Origin: Variovorax sp. WS11
Lineage (GTDB): Bacteria; Pseudomonadota; Gammaproteobacteria; Burkholderiales; Burkholderiaceae_C
Length of the DNA: 64,000 bases
Direction of reading: 5' to 3'
Assembly: GCF_010499245.1 (NCBI RefSeq)
Contig: NZ_JAAGOW010000001.1
Location: 3,286,001 to 3,350,000 of the forward strand
Shown here: positions 1 through 10,721 of the stretch, piece by piece
How positions within the stretch are numbered: the first letter of the stretch is position 1
Layout: every line of letters starts with the position of its first letter
Made by a program: the position numbers and the translations under genes
The notes under the pieces: model-generated
Databases searched by the model: none
Seen by the model: the letters and a program-made list of their open reading frames with translations, nothing else
Told to the model about the DNA's origin: nothing

Positions 1-1
1 C

Positions 2-1054
2 CCGGTCGCCTCGCAGGAGGCGATCAAGATGCTGGGCACCAACGGCGGCGGCTTCTTCAACGCCAACTCGGCGCACCCCTACGAGAACCCGACGGCGCTC
101 GCGAACTTCGTGCAAATGATCGCGATCTTCCTGATCCCGGCCGCGCTGTGCTTCGCCTTCGGCCGCGTGGTCGGCGACCCGCGCCAGGGCTGGGCCATCC
201 TCGCGGCGATGACGGTGCTGTTCGTGCTGGCCGTGATCGCGGTGATCCCGGCCGAGCACGCCGGCAACCCGCTCCTGCCGCCGCTCGGCGTCGACCAGGC
301 GGCCAGCGCGCTGCAGGCCGGCGGCAACATGGAAGGCAAGGAGGTGCGCTTCGGCATCGACGCCTCCGCGCTCTTCGCGGCCATCACCACCGCCGCCTCC
401 TGCGGCGCGGTGATCGCGATGCACGACTCCTTCACCCCGCTGGGCGGCATGGTGCCGCTGGTGCTGATGCAGCTCGGCGAGGTGGTGTTCGGCGGCGTCG
501 GCACGGGCCTCTACGGCATGCTGATCTTCGCGGTGCTGGCGGTGTTCATCGCCGGCCTGATGATCGGCCGCACGCCCGAGTACCTGGGCAAGAAGATCGA
601 GATCCGCGAGATGAAGCTGAGCTCGATCGCGATCCTGGTCACGCCGATCCTCGTGCTGGCCGGAACCGCCGTCGCCGTCATCGCCGATCCCGGCAAGGCG
701 GGCATCGCGAACCCCGGTGCCCATGGCTTCTCCGAGATCCTCTATGCCTTCACCTCGGCCGGCAACAACAACGGCAGCGCCTTTGCCGGCCTGTCGGCCA
801 ACACGCCTTTCTACAACGCGATGCTGGCCGTTGCGATGTGGTTCGGCCGCTTCGGCGTGATTGTGCCGGTGCTCGCCATCGCGGGCTCGCTGGCCGCCAA
901 GAAGCGCCTGCCGGTCACGGCCGGCACCATGCCCACGCACGGCCCGCTGTTCGTGACGCTGCTGATCGGCACCGTGCTGCTGGTGGGCCTTCTCAACTAC
1001 GTTCCGGCACTCGCCCTGGGCCCGGCCGTCGAACACCTGATGCTGTGGAAATGA
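2..1054 (+). CDS. kdpA: Potassium-transporting ATPase subunit KdpA, C-terminal part (5' end outside window)
   Basis: This is the K+-channel-like, pore-forming subunit of the KdpFABC high-affinity K+ pump in the inner membrane. The frame is open from base 2, so the start lies upstream. About 350 of the roughly 560-600 residues usual for the family are present. Two selectivity-filter-like segments are visible: [18 protein letters not shown] at the beginning and [11 protein letters not shown] near the C-terminus. Several hydrophobic membrane helices lie between and after them. The stop overlaps or closely precedes kdpB, so translation is probably coupled. The family assignment is secure. kdpF, if present, would lie outside the window. 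Confidence 0.97.
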   Translation, partial: PVASQEAIKMLGTNGGGFFNANSAHPYENPTALANFVQMIAIFLIPAALCFAFGRVVGDPRQGWAILAAMTVLFVLAVIAVIPAEHAGNPLLPPLGVDQAASALQAGGNMEGKEVRFGIDASALFAAITTAASCGAVIAMHDSFTPLGGMVPLVLMQLGEVVFGGVGTGLYGMLIFAVLAVFIAGLMIGRTPEYLGKKIEIREMKLSSIAILVTPILVLAGTAVAVIADPGKAGIANPGAHGFSEILYAFTSAGNNNGSAFAGLSANTPFYNAMLAVAMWFGRFGVIVPVLAIAGSLAAKKRLPVTAGTMPTHGPLFVTLLIGTVLLVGLLNYVPALALGPAVEHLMLWK

Positions 1055-1065
1055 GACCGCAGACC

Positions 1066-3234
1066 ATGAAAAAGAATCCCTCCTCGATCCCCCTGGGCGA
1101 GCCCGTCCAGGCCGTGGTTGCGGCCGAAGCCAAGGTCCAGGCCAGGAAGAAAAAGCACCTCGGCCTCTTCGACGCCGAGCTGGTGCGCCCCGCCTTGTGG
1201 GCCGCCGTCGCCAAGCTGGACCCGCGCGTGCAGTGGCGCAACCCGGTGATGTTCATCGTCTACATCGGCAGCCTCCTCACGACGCTCTTGTGGGTGCATG
1301 CGCTGAGCTTCCCGGGCGACACCGGCATGGCGCCGGCCTTCGTGCTGGCGATCTCGATCTGGCTGTGGTTCACCGTGCTCTTCGCCAATTTCGCCGAAGC
1401 CCTCGCCGAAGGCCGCAGCAAGGCGCAAGCGGCCTCGCTGCGCGGCCTGCGCAAGGACACCTGGGCCAAGAAGATGGTCGAGCCGTACCACGGCGGCAAG
1501 TGGCTGCCGTTGCAGGCACCCGAGCTGCGCCGCGGCGACGTGGTGCTGGTCGAGGCCCACGACGTGATCCCGCTGGACGGCGAGGTGATCGAAGGCGTGG
1601 CCTCGGTCGACGAGAGCGCCATCACCGGCGAATCGGCGCCTGTGGTGCGCGAGTCGGGCGGCGACTTCTCGGCCGTGACGGGCGGCACGCGCGTGCTGTC
1701 CGACTGGCTGGTGGTGCGCATCACGGTCAACCCGGGCGAGTCCTTCCTCGACCGCATGATCGGCATGGTCGAGGCTGCCAAGCGCCAGAAGACGCCCAAC
1801 GAGATCGCGCTGACCATCCTGCTGGTCGCGCTGACGCTGGTGTTCCTGATGGTCACGGTCACGCTGCTCCCGTACTCCATCTTCAGCGTGGGCGCGATGC
1901 ACGCGGGCACGGTGGTGCCGCTGACGGCGCTGGTCGCGCTCCTGGTGTGCCTGATCCCGACCACCATCGGCGGCCTGCTGTCGGCCGTGGGCGTGGCCGG
2001 CATGAGCCGCATGATGCAGGCCAACGTGATCGCGACCTCGGGCCGCGCGGTGGAAGCGGCGGGCGACGTCGATGTGCTGCTGCTCGACAAGACCGGCACC
2101 ATCACGCTCGGCAATCGCCAGGCCAGCGCCTTCCTGCTGGCACCGGGCGTGATGCAGCAGCGGCTGGCACGCGCCGCGCTGCTCGCCTCGCTGGCCGATG
2201 AGACGCCCGAGGGCCGCAGCATCGTCGAACTGGCGCACCGTGGTGGCGTCGACGAAACAGGGGCCGAGGGCACGCGCTTCGTGCCCTTCACCGCACAGAC
2301 GCGCATGAGCGGCGTGGACCTGCCGCCCGCACCCAACAGCCTCGACGCCGACCACGTTCCGCTGCGCAAGGGCGCGGTCGACGCCGTGCGCCGCCACGTG
2401 GAGGTGCTCGGCGGCACGATGCCGCCCGAGGTCCTGCGCGCCGCCGACGAGGTTGCACGCCGCGGCAGCACGCCGCTGGCGGTGGCCGAGGGCAAGCGCG
2501 TGCTGGGCATCGTCGAGCTCAAGGACATCGTCAAGACCGACATCCGCGAACGCTTCGCCGAACTGCGCCGCATGGGCATCCGCACGGTGATGATCACCGG
2601 CGACAACAAGCTCACGGCCGCCGCCATCGCAGCCGAGGCCGGCGTCGACGACTTCCTGGCCGAGGCCACGCCCGAGGACAAGCTGGCGCTGATTCGCAAG
2701 TACCAGTCCGAAGGCCGCCTGGTCGCGATGACCGGCGACGGCACCAACGACGCACCCGCGCTGGCGCAGGCCGACGTGGCCGTGGCCATGGGCACGGGCA
2801 CGCAGGCGGCCAAGGAGGCCGGCAACATGGTCGACCTCGACTCCAACCCGACCAAGCTGCTGGAGGTGGTGGAGACCGGCAAGGCGCTCCTGATGACGCG
2901 CGGCTCGCTCACCACCTTCTCGATCGCCAACGACGTGGCGAAGTACTTCGCCATCATCCCGGCGATCTTCGTCTCGACCTATCCGCAGCTTGCGGCGCTC
3001 AACGTGATGCGGCTGGCCAGCCCGTCGTCGGCCATCCTGTCGGCGGTGATCTTCAACGCGCTGGTCATCGTGTTCCTGATCCCGCTCGCGCTGAAGGGCG
3101 TGCGTTACCGGCCGGTGGGCGCCGCCGCGCTGCTGCGCCGCAATTTGGCGATCTACGGGCTGGGCGGCCTGGTCGTTCCCTTCATCGGCATCAAGCTCAT
3201 CGACTGGCTGCTGGTCGCCATCCATCTGGTCTGA
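1066..3234 (+). CDS. kdpB: Potassium-transporting P-type ATPase subunit KdpB
   Basis: This is the catalytic subunit of the Kdp K+ pump; it hydrolyses ATP through an aspartyl-phosphate intermediate. The 722-residue product carries the actuator motif [10 protein letters not shown], the phosphorylation loop [12 protein letters not shown] (Asp near residue 341) and the hinge motif [15 protein letters not shown], with membrane helices in the N-terminal, middle and C-terminal regions. It is about 35-40 residues longer than the E. coli protein because of a basic, hydrophilic N-terminal extension before the conserved LFDAEL segment. An in-frame ATG at 1051 overlaps the kdpA stop as ATGA; I prefer 1066, but the two cannot be separated by eye. 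kdpC follows after 14 bases. Confidence 0.97.
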   Translation: MKKNPSSIPLGEPVQAVVAAEAKVQARKKKHLGLFDAELVRPALWAAVAKLDPRVQWRNPVMFIVYIGSLLTTLLWVHALSFPGDTGMAPAFVLAISIWLWFTVLFANFAEALAEGRSKAQAASLRGLRKDTWAKKMVEPYHGGKWLPLQAPELRRGDVVLVEAHDVIPLDGEVIEGVASVDESAITGESAPVVRESGGDFSAVTGGTRVLSDWLVVRITVNPGESFLDRMIGMVEAAKRQKTPNEIALTILLVALTLVFLMVTVTLLPYSIFSVGAMHAGTVVPLTALVALLVCLIPTTIGGLLSAVGVAGMSRMMQANVIATSGRAVEAAGDVDVLLLDKTGTITLGNRQASAFLLAPGVMQQRLARAALLASLADETPEGRSIVELAHRGGVDETGAEGTRFVPFTAQTRMSGVDLPPAPNSLDADHVPLRKGAVDAVRRHVEVLGGTMPPEVLRAADEVARRGSTPLAVAEGKRVLGIVELKDIVKTDIRERFAELRRMGIRTVMITGDNKLTAAAIAAEAGVDDFLAEATPEDKLALIRKYQSEGRLVAMTGDGTNDAPALAQADVAVAMGTGTQAAKEAGNMVDLDSNPTKLLEVVETGKALLMTRGSLTTFSIANDVAKYFAIIPAIFVSTYPQLAALNVMRLASPSSAILSAVIFNALVIVFLIPLALKGVRYRPVGAAALLRRNLAIYGLGGLVVPFIGIKLIDWLLVAIHLV

Positions 3235-3248
3235 GGAAAGCCATCCCC

Positions 3249-3824
3249 ATGTTCAAGATTCTTCGTCCCACGCTCGTGATCTTCGTGCTGCTCAGCGCGC
3301 TGACCGGGCTTCTCTATCCGCTGGCCGTGACCGGCGCCGCGCAGGCGCTGTTCCCGGCGCAGGCCGAGGGCAGCCTGGTGCTGCGCGGCGGCAAGCCGGT
3401 GGGCTCTTCGCTGATCGGCCAGAACTTCAGCGATCCGGCGCACTTCTGGGGCCGCCCCTCGGCCACCGCGCCCATGCCCTACAACGCGGGCGCCTCCAGC
3501 GGCTCCAACCAGGGGCCGCTGAACCCGGCGCTGGCCGATGCGGTCAAGAGCCGCGTCGAGGCGCTGCGCGCGGCCGATCCGGGCAACGCGCAGCCGGTGC
3601 CGGTGGACCTGGTCACGGCCTCGGCCAGCGGGCTGGATCCGCACATCAGCCCGGCCGCGGCGCGCTACCAGGCGGCGCGCGTGGCGCGGCTGCACAAGCT
3701 GCCGCTCGACCGTGTCGAGCAACTGATCGACGATCACACCGAAGGCCGGTGGCTCGGCGTCATCGGCGAGCCGAGGGTGAACGTGCTGGCGCTCAACCTG
3801 GCGCTGGATGACGCGTTGCGGTGA
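3249..3824 (+). CDS. kdpC: Potassium-transporting ATPase subunit KdpC
   Basis: KdpC stabilises the KdpA-KdpB complex and raises the ATP affinity of KdpB. The 191-residue protein has one N-terminal membrane helix (residues about 7-30, [20 protein letters not shown]) followed by a periplasmic domain. That domain has the family's conserved GSSLIGQNF, a Ser/Asn-rich [12 protein letters not shown] segment and [19 protein letters not shown]. Length and order match the family. The next gene, kdpD, starts within or just after the kdpC end. Confidence 0.96.
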   Translation: MFKILRPTLVIFVLLSALTGLLYPLAVTGAAQALFPAQAEGSLVLRGGKPVGSSLIGQNFSDPAHFWGRPSATAPMPYNAGASSGSNQGPLNPALADAVKSRVEALRAADPGNAQPVPVDLVTASASGLDPHISPAAARYQAARVARLHKLPLDRVEQLIDDHTEGRWLGVIGEPRVNVLALNLALDDALR

Positions 3825-3858
3825 CGAGGGTGCGATAACCTGCGACGTGCCCGCCTTC

Positions 3859-6600
3859 ATGAACGACGCCGCCCGCCCCGACCCCGATGCGCTGCTGGCC
3901 GAACTGCGCGCGCAGGAAGCGCAGGCCCAGCGCGGCAAGCTGCGCATCTACTTCGGCGCGAGCGCGGGCGTCGGCAAGACCTGGGCCATGCTGAGCGCCG
4001 CGCAGCGCGAGCGCGCGGGTGGGCGAGACGTGGTCATCGGGGTGGTCGAGACGCATGGCCGCAGCGAGACCGCGGCACTGCTGGCGGGACTGGAGACGCT
4101 GGCGCTGCGCCAAGTGCCCTACCGCAGCCGCACGCTGGCCGAGTTCGATCTCGATGGCGCGCTGGCGCGCAAGCCCGTGGTGCTGCTGGTCGACGAGCTC
4201 GCGCATTCCAACGCGCCCGGCTCGCGCCATGCCAAGCGCTGGCAGGACGTGCAGGAGCTGCTGGCCGCGGGCATCGAGGTCTGGTCGGCGCTCAATGTCC
4301 AGCACCTGGAGAGCCTCAACGGCACGGTGGGCGCCATCACCGGCGTGCGCGTGCACGAGACCGTGCCCGACACCGTGCTCGACGAAGCCGACGAGGTGGT
4401 GCTGGTCGACGTCACGCCCGACGAGCTCACCGCGCGGCTCGCGGCCGGCAAGGTCTACCTGCCGCAGCAGGCCGAACGCGCGGCGCAGAACTTCTTCCGC
4501 AAGGGCAACCTCATCGCGCTGCGCGAGATCGCGCTGCGGCGCACCGCCGAGCACGTGGAAGACGACGTGCGCGGCTGGCGCATCGAGCAGTCCGGGCGCG
4601 GGGGCGAGGCGGGGCCGCCGGCCTGGAACACCTCCGGCGCGATCCTCGCCTGCGTGGGCCCGCACGAAGGCGCGGGCCAGACGGTGCGCACCGCGGCGCG
4701 GCTGGCGGGCCAGCTCAACGTCCGCTGGCATGCGGCCTACGTCGAGACACCGCGCCTGCAACGGCTGGAGGCGCCGCAGCGCGACCGCATCCTGGCGATG
4801 CTCCAGCTCGCGGAAGAGCTGGGCGCCGAGACCGCGGTGCTGACCGGCGAGAACGTGGCCGAGGCGCTCGCGGCCCAGGCCCAGCGCCTGAACTGCGCGA
4901 CGCTGGTGGTGGGGCGGCCGGAGCCGGCGCAGGGCTGGCGAAGGGGGTGGCCGCAGCGGGTGCTGGCACGCGAGCTCGCGCGCCATGCAGAGGGCATCGA
5001 CATCGTCGAGGCGGCGCGCGCCGACAGCTCGCGCCGCCTGGCCCCGCCGCGGCCGGGCCGGCGCGGCACCTCCGACGTCGAGGACAGCGACCGCCCGCAC
5101 GCGCGCTGGCCCGGCTATGCTTGGGCCGCGGCCAGCTGCGTCGCCGTCACGCTGCTGGCCACGCCGCTGGCGGGCAGGCTGGAGCTCGCCAACATCGTGA
5201 TGCTGTTCCTGCTCGGCGTGGTCGGCGTGGCGATGCGCTTCGGCCGCGGGCCGGCCGCCTTCGCGGCGCTGCTCAACGTCGCGGCCTTCGACTTCTTCTT
5301 CGTCTCGCCGCGCCTGTCCTTCGCGGTCAGCGACGTGCAGTATCTGGTGACTTTCGCGGTGATGCTGGGCGTGGGCCTGCTGGTCGGCCAGCTCACCGCG
5401 GGGCTGCGTTTCGCCGCCGGCGTCTCGACCAGCCGCGAGCGGCGCGCGCAGTCGTTGTTCGAGCTCACTCGCGAGCTCTCGGCGGCGCTCGAGACCTCGC
5501 AGGTTGTGCAGCTGGGCGCGGACGCGGTGCAGGGCCATTTCGGCGGGCGCGCGCTGGTGCTGGTGACCGATGCGAACGACCGGCTGGCGACCCCCGCCGA
5601 GCCGCCGCCCGGTTTCGATCCCAGCGTCGCAGACTGGACCTTCCGCCAGGGCCAGCCGGCCGGCCTGGCCACCGCCACGCTGGCGGCGCAGCCCTGGCAC
5701 TACGTGCCGCTGAAGGCGCCGATGCGCGTGCGCGGCGTGCTCGCGCTGGAGCCGGCCCAGCCGCGCTGGCTGATGATCCCGGAGCAGGCGCAGCAGCTCG
5801 ACACGCTGGCGCGGCAGATCGCGATCGCGCTGGAGCGGGTGCACTACGTCGACGTGGCGCAGCAGGCGGTGGTCGAGATGGAGTCGGAGCGCCTGCGCAA
5901 CGCCTTGCTGGGCGCGATCTCCCACGACGTGCGCACGCCGCTGACGGCGCTGATCGCGCTGGCCGAATCGCTGCAGGCGCCGCCCGGCGTGGGCGGGGTC
6001 GACCGGCCGGCAGTGGCACGCGCCATCGTCGTGCAGGCGCACCAGCTGCACGCGCTGGTCAACAACCTGCTGGACATGGCGCGGCTCGAAAGCGGCATCG
6101 CCGGCGGCGCGGTCCAGCTGCGGCGCGAATGGCAGTCGGTCGAGGAGGTGGTGGGCGCGGCGATCCGCGCGGCGAGGCCCGCGCTCGGCGAGATGATGGT
6201 ACGGACCGAGCTGCCGCCCGATCTGCCGCTGGTCGAGTTCGATGCCGTGCTGATCGAGCGCGTGCTGGTCAACCTGCTGGAGAACGCCGGCAAGTACGGC
6301 GCCGCGCCGGTCGTGGTCAGTGCGCGCACCACCGAGCGCTCGCTGCTCCTCGGCGTGCGCGACCACGGGCCCGGGCTGCCGGCGGCGCTCAAGGGCCGCG
6401 AGCAGACCCTGTTCGACAAGTTCACGCGCGGCCAGGCCGAGTCGGCCACGCCCGGCGTGGGCCTGGGGCTGGCGATCTGCAAGGCGGTGGTCGGCGCGCA
6501 CGGCGGCGAGATCGCGGCCGCCAATGCGGTGGACGGCGGGGCCGAGTTCACGGTGACGCTGCCTCGGCGGGAGGCCCCGTCCGCCGAGGAGACGGTGTGA
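3859..6600 (+). CDS. kdpD: Osmosensitive K+ channel sensor histidine kinase KdpD
   Basis: KdpD is the inner-membrane sensor kinase that phosphorylates KdpE to switch on kdpFABC. The product from this ATG is 913 residues. It has an N-terminal KdpD domain with the Walker-like FGASAGVGKTWAML and VVLLVDELAHSNAPGSRH, then a Usp-like domain (about 250-380). A short block of membrane helices follows (about 415-520), then a GAF-like region, the H-box GAISHDVRTPLTAL (His near residue 689) and ATPase boxes NLLENAGKYG, DHGPGLP and GVGLGLAICKAVVGAHGG. An upstream in-frame ATG at 3808 would overlap the kdpC end and add a non-conserved leader. Neither start has a strong ribosome binding site, so the start is uncertain. 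Confidence 0.95.
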   Translation: MNDAARPDPDALLAELRAQEAQAQRGKLRIYFGASAGVGKTWAMLSAAQRERAGGRDVVIGVVETHGRSETAALLAGLETLALRQVPYRSRTLAEFDLDGALARKPVVLLVDELAHSNAPGSRHAKRWQDVQELLAAGIEVWSALNVQHLESLNGTVGAITGVRVHETVPDTVLDEADEVVLVDVTPDELTARLAAGKVYLPQQAERAAQNFFRKGNLIALREIALRRTAEHVEDDVRGWRIEQSGRGGEAGPPAWNTSGAILACVGPHEGAGQTVRTAARLAGQLNVRWHAAYVETPRLQRLEAPQRDRILAMLQLAEELGAETAVLTGENVAEALAAQAQRLNCATLVVGRPEPAQGWRRGWPQRVLARELARHAEGIDIVEAARADSSRRLAPPRPGRRGTSDVEDSDRPHARWPGYAWAAASCVAVTLLATPLAGRLELANIVMLFLLGVVGVAMRFGRGPAAFAALLNVAAFDFFFVSPRLSFAVSDVQYLVTFAVMLGVGLLVGQLTAGLRFAAGVSTSRERRAQSLFELTRELSAALETSQVVQLGADAVQGHFGGRALVLVTDANDRLATPAEPPPGFDPSVADWTFRQGQPAGLATATLAAQPWHYVPLKAPMRVRGVLALEPAQPRWLMIPEQAQQLDTLARQIAIALERVHYVDVAQQAVVEMESERLRNALLGAISHDVRTPLTALIALAESLQAPPGVGGVDRPAVARAIVVQAHQLHALVNNLLDMARLESGIAGGAVQLRREWQSVEEVVGAAIRAARPALGEMMVRTELPPDLPLVEFDAVLIERVLVNLLENAGKYGAAPVVVSARTTERSLLLGVRDHGPGLPAALKGREQTLFDKFTRGQAESATPGVGLGLAICKAVVGAHGGEIAAANAVDGGAEFTVTLPRREAPSAEETV

Positions 6601-6631
6601 AAATTCGTTCCCGTTCCTGATTCCCTGAGCC

Positions 6632-7324
<693 letters not shown>

Positions 7325-7333
7325 GGCCCCGGC

Positions 7334-7606
7334 TCACTCCGCCGTCGTCGGGCTGATGATGGCGCGCACCTGTGCCACGCTGTCGGCCGGGAAGCCGCCG
7401 CGCTTCGCGTGCTCGCGGATCATCTCGTCATTGGGCGCGACATAGACGCAGTAGATCTTGTCGTCGGTGACGAAGCTCTCGACCCAGTTGATCTCCGGCC
7501 CGAGTTCGTGCAGGACGCCGTTGGACTTGATGGACAGGGCCTTGAGGTCGCGCTCCGACAGCTTTCCGGCGCCCGGGAGCGTGCGTTCGATGACATAGCG
7601 TGGCAT
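7334..7606 (-). CDS. DUF4242 family small protein
   Basis: The product is 90 residues, MPRYVIERTLPGAGKL to IISPTTAE. The opening pattern, the segment WVESFVTDDKIYCVYVAP and the ending EHAKRGGFPADSV are typical of DUF4242 (relatives include SCO4226-type nickel-binding proteins with a ferredoxin-like fold). No signal peptide is seen, so it is probably cytoplasmic. I chose the ATG at 7606 because the family begins with this motif; the frame stays open further upstream, but the extra residues are low-complexity. Function is unknown, and metal binding is only an inference from relatives. It is transcribed towards kdpE and has no obvious operon partner. Confidence 0.85.
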   Translation of the reverse strand: MPRYVIERTLPGAGKLSERDLKALSIKSNGVLHELGPEINWVESFVTDDKIYCVYVAPNDEMIREHAKRGGFPADSVAQVRAIISPTTAE

Positions 7607-7755
7607 GGTGTGTCTCCGATGAAGGGTGGCGAACGGGGGTCGTCCCAGTATGGTCGCCGGCGGGTCGAAATGCGATGTGCCATCCGGCCTGTGCCTTCGG
7701 CAGCGGCTCTGTCGAATGGCGGACAATGGCGCGCCGCCTGCCCAGCCTCCGCCCC

Positions 7756-8523
7756 ATGTCCGACAGCCCCGAACCGACCCGACTCAACAAGCGCATGGCC
7801 GAGCTCGGCATGTGCTCGCGCCGCGAGGCCGACGCCTGGATTGCGCACGGCTGGGTCAAGGTCAACGGCCGCGTCGCGGAGATGGGGCTCAAGGTCGGCC
7901 CTGCCGACCGCATCGAGGTCGATCGCAAGGCACAGGACCACCAGCAGCAACAGGTCACCATCCTGCTGCACAAGCCCATGGGCTATGTCAGCGGGCAGGC
8001 CGAGGACGGTCATGAGCCGGCCGTGGTGCTGATCAACCCGCGCACGCACTGGCGCGAGGACCCGAGCCGCCTGCGCTTCTCGCCGCCCCAGCTGCGCGGC
8101 CTGGCGCCGGCCGGCCGGCTGGACATCGACTCGGTGGGCCTCCTGGTGCTCACGCAGGACGGCCGCGTCGCGCGCCAGCTGATCGGCGAGGACTCGGGCA
8201 TGGAGAAGGAATACCTGGTGCGCGTGAGCTACGGCGAGGTGGCGCAGAACCCGCAGGCCACCTTCCCGCGCGAGCAGCTGCAGCGCCTGCGCCATGGCCT
8301 GAGCCTGGACGGCCAGCCGCTCAAGCCGGCGCTGGTCGACTGGCAGAACCCCGAGCAGCTGCGCTTCGTGCTGACCGAGGGCAAGAAGCGCCAGATCCGC
8401 CGCATGTGCGAGCAGGTCGGGCTCAAGGTGGTGGGCTTGAAGCGCATCCGCATCGGGCGCGTGGTGCTGGGGCACCTGCCCGTGGGGCTGTGGCGCTATC
8501 TGGGGCCGCACGAGCGCTTCTAG
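7756..8523 (+). CDS. rRNA pseudouridine synthase, RsuA/RluB/E/F family (RluF-like)
   Basis: The enzyme isomerises a uridine in ribosomal RNA to pseudouridine in the cytoplasm. The product is 255 residues. An N-terminal S4 RNA-binding domain (about 7-65, RLNKRMAELGMCSRREADAWI) is followed by the catalytic domain. The active-site motif is GRLDIDSVGLLVLTQDG, in which the Asp of RLD is catalytic, and the KKRQIRRMCEQVGLKV signature follows. The S in RLDIDS and the overall length point to the RluF branch (23S rRNA), but RsuA or RluB-type specificity cannot be excluded by reading alone. The next promoter starts right after the stop. Confidence 0.9.
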   Translation: MSDSPEPTRLNKRMAELGMCSRREADAWIAHGWVKVNGRVAEMGLKVGPADRIEVDRKAQDHQQQQVTILLHKPMGYVSGQAEDGHEPAVVLINPRTHWREDPSRLRFSPPQLRGLAPAGRLDIDSVGLLVLTQDGRVARQLIGEDSGMEKEYLVRVSYGEVAQNPQATFPREQLQRLRHGLSLDGQPLKPALVDWQNPEQLRFVLTEGKKRQIRRMCEQVGLKVVGLKRIRIGRVVLGHLPVGLWRYLGPHERF

Positions 8524-8536
8524 CGGATCATCGGGC

Positions 8537-8568
8537 CTCATGACACGCTAAGAATCCGCGTGTAGCCT
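8537..8568 (+). promoter_or_regulatory. Direct-repeat operator and -10 element of the two-component operon (predicted)
   Basis: CTCAT at 8537 and CTAAG at 8548 are 11 bases apart, followed by TAGCCT at 8563, exactly 15 bases after the start of the last half-site. The same geometry occurs before two other genes (11366-11419 and 13261-13292). Tandem 11-bp-spaced half-sites are what QseB/PmrA-type OmpR regulators bind. I infer that the regulator encoded just downstream controls its own operon. This is the weakest of the three copies. Confidence 0.5.
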
Positions 8569-8595
8569 TCATTGCTTCGCGAAAAAGGAGGCGCC

Positions 8596-9258
8596 GTGCG
8601 CACGCTGCTGGTGGAAGACGACGAGATGATCGGGAGCAGCCTGCGGCATGCGCTCGAAGGCGCCGGCTGGTCGGTCGACTGGGTGCGCGACGGCGCGCTG
8701 GCGCAGAGCGCCTTCGCCGACGGCGGCTACACCTGCGTGCTGCTCGACCTCGGCCTGCCCAAGCAGGACGGCACCGAGGTGCTGCGCCGGGCGCGCGAGC
8801 GCGGCGACACCACGCCCGTGGTGGTGCTCACCGCGCGCGACGGCCTGGAGGACCGCATCCAGGGCCTGGACCTCGGCGCCGACGACTATCTGCTCAAGCC
8901 CTTCGAATTCCGCGAGCTGCTGGCGCGCATGCGCGCCGTGATCCGCCGCCGCGACGGCGCTGCGCACTCGGTGATCGGCGGCGCGGGCCTGCAGCTGGAC
9001 CTGACCACGCGCGAAGTGCTGCGCAACGGCACGCGCGAGGCCCTCACGGCGCGCGAGTTCGCGCTGCTGCACGCGCTGCTGGAGCGGCCCGGCGCCATCC
9101 TGTCGCGCGAGCAGCTGGAGAACCGCATCTACGGCTGGGGCGAGGAGGTCACCAGCAACGCTGTGGACGTGCTGATCCACGGCATGCGGCGCAAGCTCGG
9201 GCCCGATGCGATTCGCAACGTGCGCGGGCTCGGATGGCGGGTGGCGGCGGCAGCATGA
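8596..9258 (+). CDS. Response regulator, OmpR family, QseB/PmrA-like
   Basis: The product is a 220-residue DNA-binding response regulator. The receiver domain (about 1-112) has the acidic pair in LLVEDDEM, the phospho-acceptor Asp near residue 51 in VLLDLGLPKQDG, and Lys in DYLLKPFEFREL. The winged helix (about 125-218) contains LTAREFALLHALLERPGAILSR (shown in parts) and ends in VRGLGWRV. I chose the GTG at 8596 because an AAGGAG ribosome binding site lies six to ten bases upstream and the receiver motif begins immediately. The stop overlaps the kinase start as ATGA. The promoter carries a candidate autoregulatory box. Confidence 0.92.
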   Translation: MRTLLVEDDEMIGSSLRHALEGAGWSVDWVRDGALAQSAFADGGYTCVLLDLGLPKQDGTEVLRRARERGDTTPVVVLTARDGLEDRIQGLDLGADDYLLKPFEFRELLARMRAVIRRRDGAAHSVIGGAGLQLDLTTREVLRNGTREALTAREFALLHALLERPGAILSREQLENRIYGWGEEVTSNAVDVLIHGMRRKLGPDAIRNVRGLGWRVAAAA

Positions 9259-10628
9259 AGAAGATGAATCCGCGCCCCTGGTACATGCCCTGCTCGCTGC
9301 GGGCCAAGCTGCTGCTGTGGCTGGTCTCGCTGCACCTGATCGCGGCCGGCGTCACGGGCTGGGCCTCCTATATGAGCTACGGGCGCATGGTCCACACCTT
9401 CATGGACGACCAGATGCAGCTCCTGGCCAACTCTTACGCGGCCAACGACAGCACGCCGGCACTGCTGCCGCTGGCGGACCAGAGCGTCTTCAAGTGGGGT
9501 TCCTTCATCGTCCAGATCTGGAGCCCCGACGGCCGGCTGCTGGCCAGTTCCTGGCCCAAGCTCGCGGTGCCCTTGCAGGCCGAACCTGGCCTGCGCAACG
9601 TGCGCACCGGCGCCGGCAGCGACGAGGACTGGCGCGTCTACACCGCCGAGGCCGGCCCGCGCGCCAACCAGCCGCGCGTGCAGATCGCGCAGAGCGGCAG
9701 CTTCATGCGCCACGAGGTCGCCCACCGCGCCCTGTTCGCGGCGCTGCCGATCGCGCTCCTGCTGCCGGTCTCGCTGGCGGTGCTGTGGCTGGTGGTGTGG
9801 CTCAGCTCCTACTCGCTGCACGCGGTGGCGCGCGAGGTGGCGGCGCAGGACGAGCGCAGCCTCTCGGAGCTCTCGCTGACGCGCGTGCCGGACGAGATCG
9901 CGCCGCTGGTGAGCTCCTTCAACAGCCTGCTGGCGCGCCTGCGCGACGCCTTCGCCGCACAGCGCCGCTTCGTGCAGGACGCGGCGCACGAGTTGCGCAC
10001 GCCGGTCGCCGCCATCGGGCTGCAGCTGGAGAACCTGCGTGCGCATGTCCCGCCCGGCGATGCCGCCGAGCGCTTCGCGCAGCTCGAGGCCGGCGTCACC
10101 CGCGCCCAGCACCTGATCGAGCAGCTGCTGCGCCTGTCGCGCCAGGAGAGCGCCGCGCCGGCGGCGAGCGCCGAGCCGGTCGACGTGGCCGCGCTGCTGC
10201 GCGAGAGCCTGGGCCAGCTGATGGTGGTGGCGGACCGGCGCCACATCGACGTCGGCTTCGACGGCACGGTGACGCCGGTGGTCAGCGCCCCCGCGGCCGA
10301 GCTGCGCAGCGTGTTCGACAACCTGATCGACAACGCCCTGCGCCACGCGCCCGAGGGCGGCGTGGTCGACGTGCGCCTGCACGAGGTGCAGGGCCAGCCG
10401 GTGGTGGACGTGGTCGACAACGGGCCGGGCATCCCGCCGGAGTTCATGACGCGCGTCTTCGACCGCTTCTTCCGCGTGCCCGGCACCTCGGCCGGCGGCA
10501 GCGGCCTGGGCCTGGCGATCGCGCGCACCGCGGCCTTGCGCCACGGCCTGCGCATCGCGCTCAGCAACCGCAGCGAGCAGGAGGAGGGCGGCACCGGGCT
10601 GATCGCCCGGGTCTACCTGCCGGCCTGA
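9255..10628 (+). CDS. Sensor histidine kinase, QseC/PmrB-like
   Basis: This inner-membrane sensor kinase is the partner of the preceding regulator, through an ATGA overlap. The 457-residue product has a first membrane helix at about 14-40, a periplasmic region of about 120 residues, and a second helix at about 160-185 (LPIALLLPVSLAVLWLVVWL). A HAMP-like segment follows, then the H-box QDAAHELRTPVAAI (His near residue 245), N-box NLIDNALRHAPEGG, G1 DNGPGIP, F-box FDRFFRV and G2 GSGLGLAIARTAALRHG. The periplasmic part resembles the two-component sensor N-terminal domain found in QseC relatives. The ligand cannot be told from sequence; Fe3+, catecholamine or polymyxin-type cues are only family analogies. 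Confidence 0.9.
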   Translation: MKKMNPRPWYMPCSLRAKLLLWLVSLHLIAAGVTGWASYMSYGRMVHTFMDDQMQLLANSYAANDSTPALLPLADQSVFKWGSFIVQIWSPDGRLLASSWPKLAVPLQAEPGLRNVRTGAGSDEDWRVYTAEAGPRANQPRVQIAQSGSFMRHEVAHRALFAALPIALLLPVSLAVLWLVVWLSSYSLHAVAREVAAQDERSLSELSLTRVPDEIAPLVSSFNSLLARLRDAFAAQRRFVQDAAHELRTPVAAIGLQLENLRAHVPPGDAAERFAQLEAGVTRAQHLIEQLLRLSRQESAAPAASAEPVDVAALLRESLGQLMVVADRRHIDVGFDGTVTPVVSAPAAELRSVFDNLIDNALRHAPEGGVVDVRLHEVQGQPVVDVVDNGPGIPPEFMTRVFDRFFRVPGTSAGGSGLGLAIARTAALRHGLRIALSNRSEQEEGGTGLIARVYLPA

Positions 10629-10721
10629 TGAAGGTGCAAAACGAGCCTGCCGTGGGGGCGCAGGCGAAAGTAGTAAAAAAGTGAAGAAGTTTACTTGTTA
10701 CTTTGTGTTTAACTAGGCACA

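Noticed and set aside
997..3225. Long open frame antisense to kdpB, and similarly long antisense frames across kdpD, the flotillin and htpG genes
   Set aside because: In very GC-rich DNA the antisense and shifted frames of real genes lack stops. The products are His/Arg/Ala-rich with no recognisable family.
8524..8560. Terminator for the pseudouridine synthase
   Set aside because: No stem with a T-run was found; the region is better explained by the promoter of the next operon.
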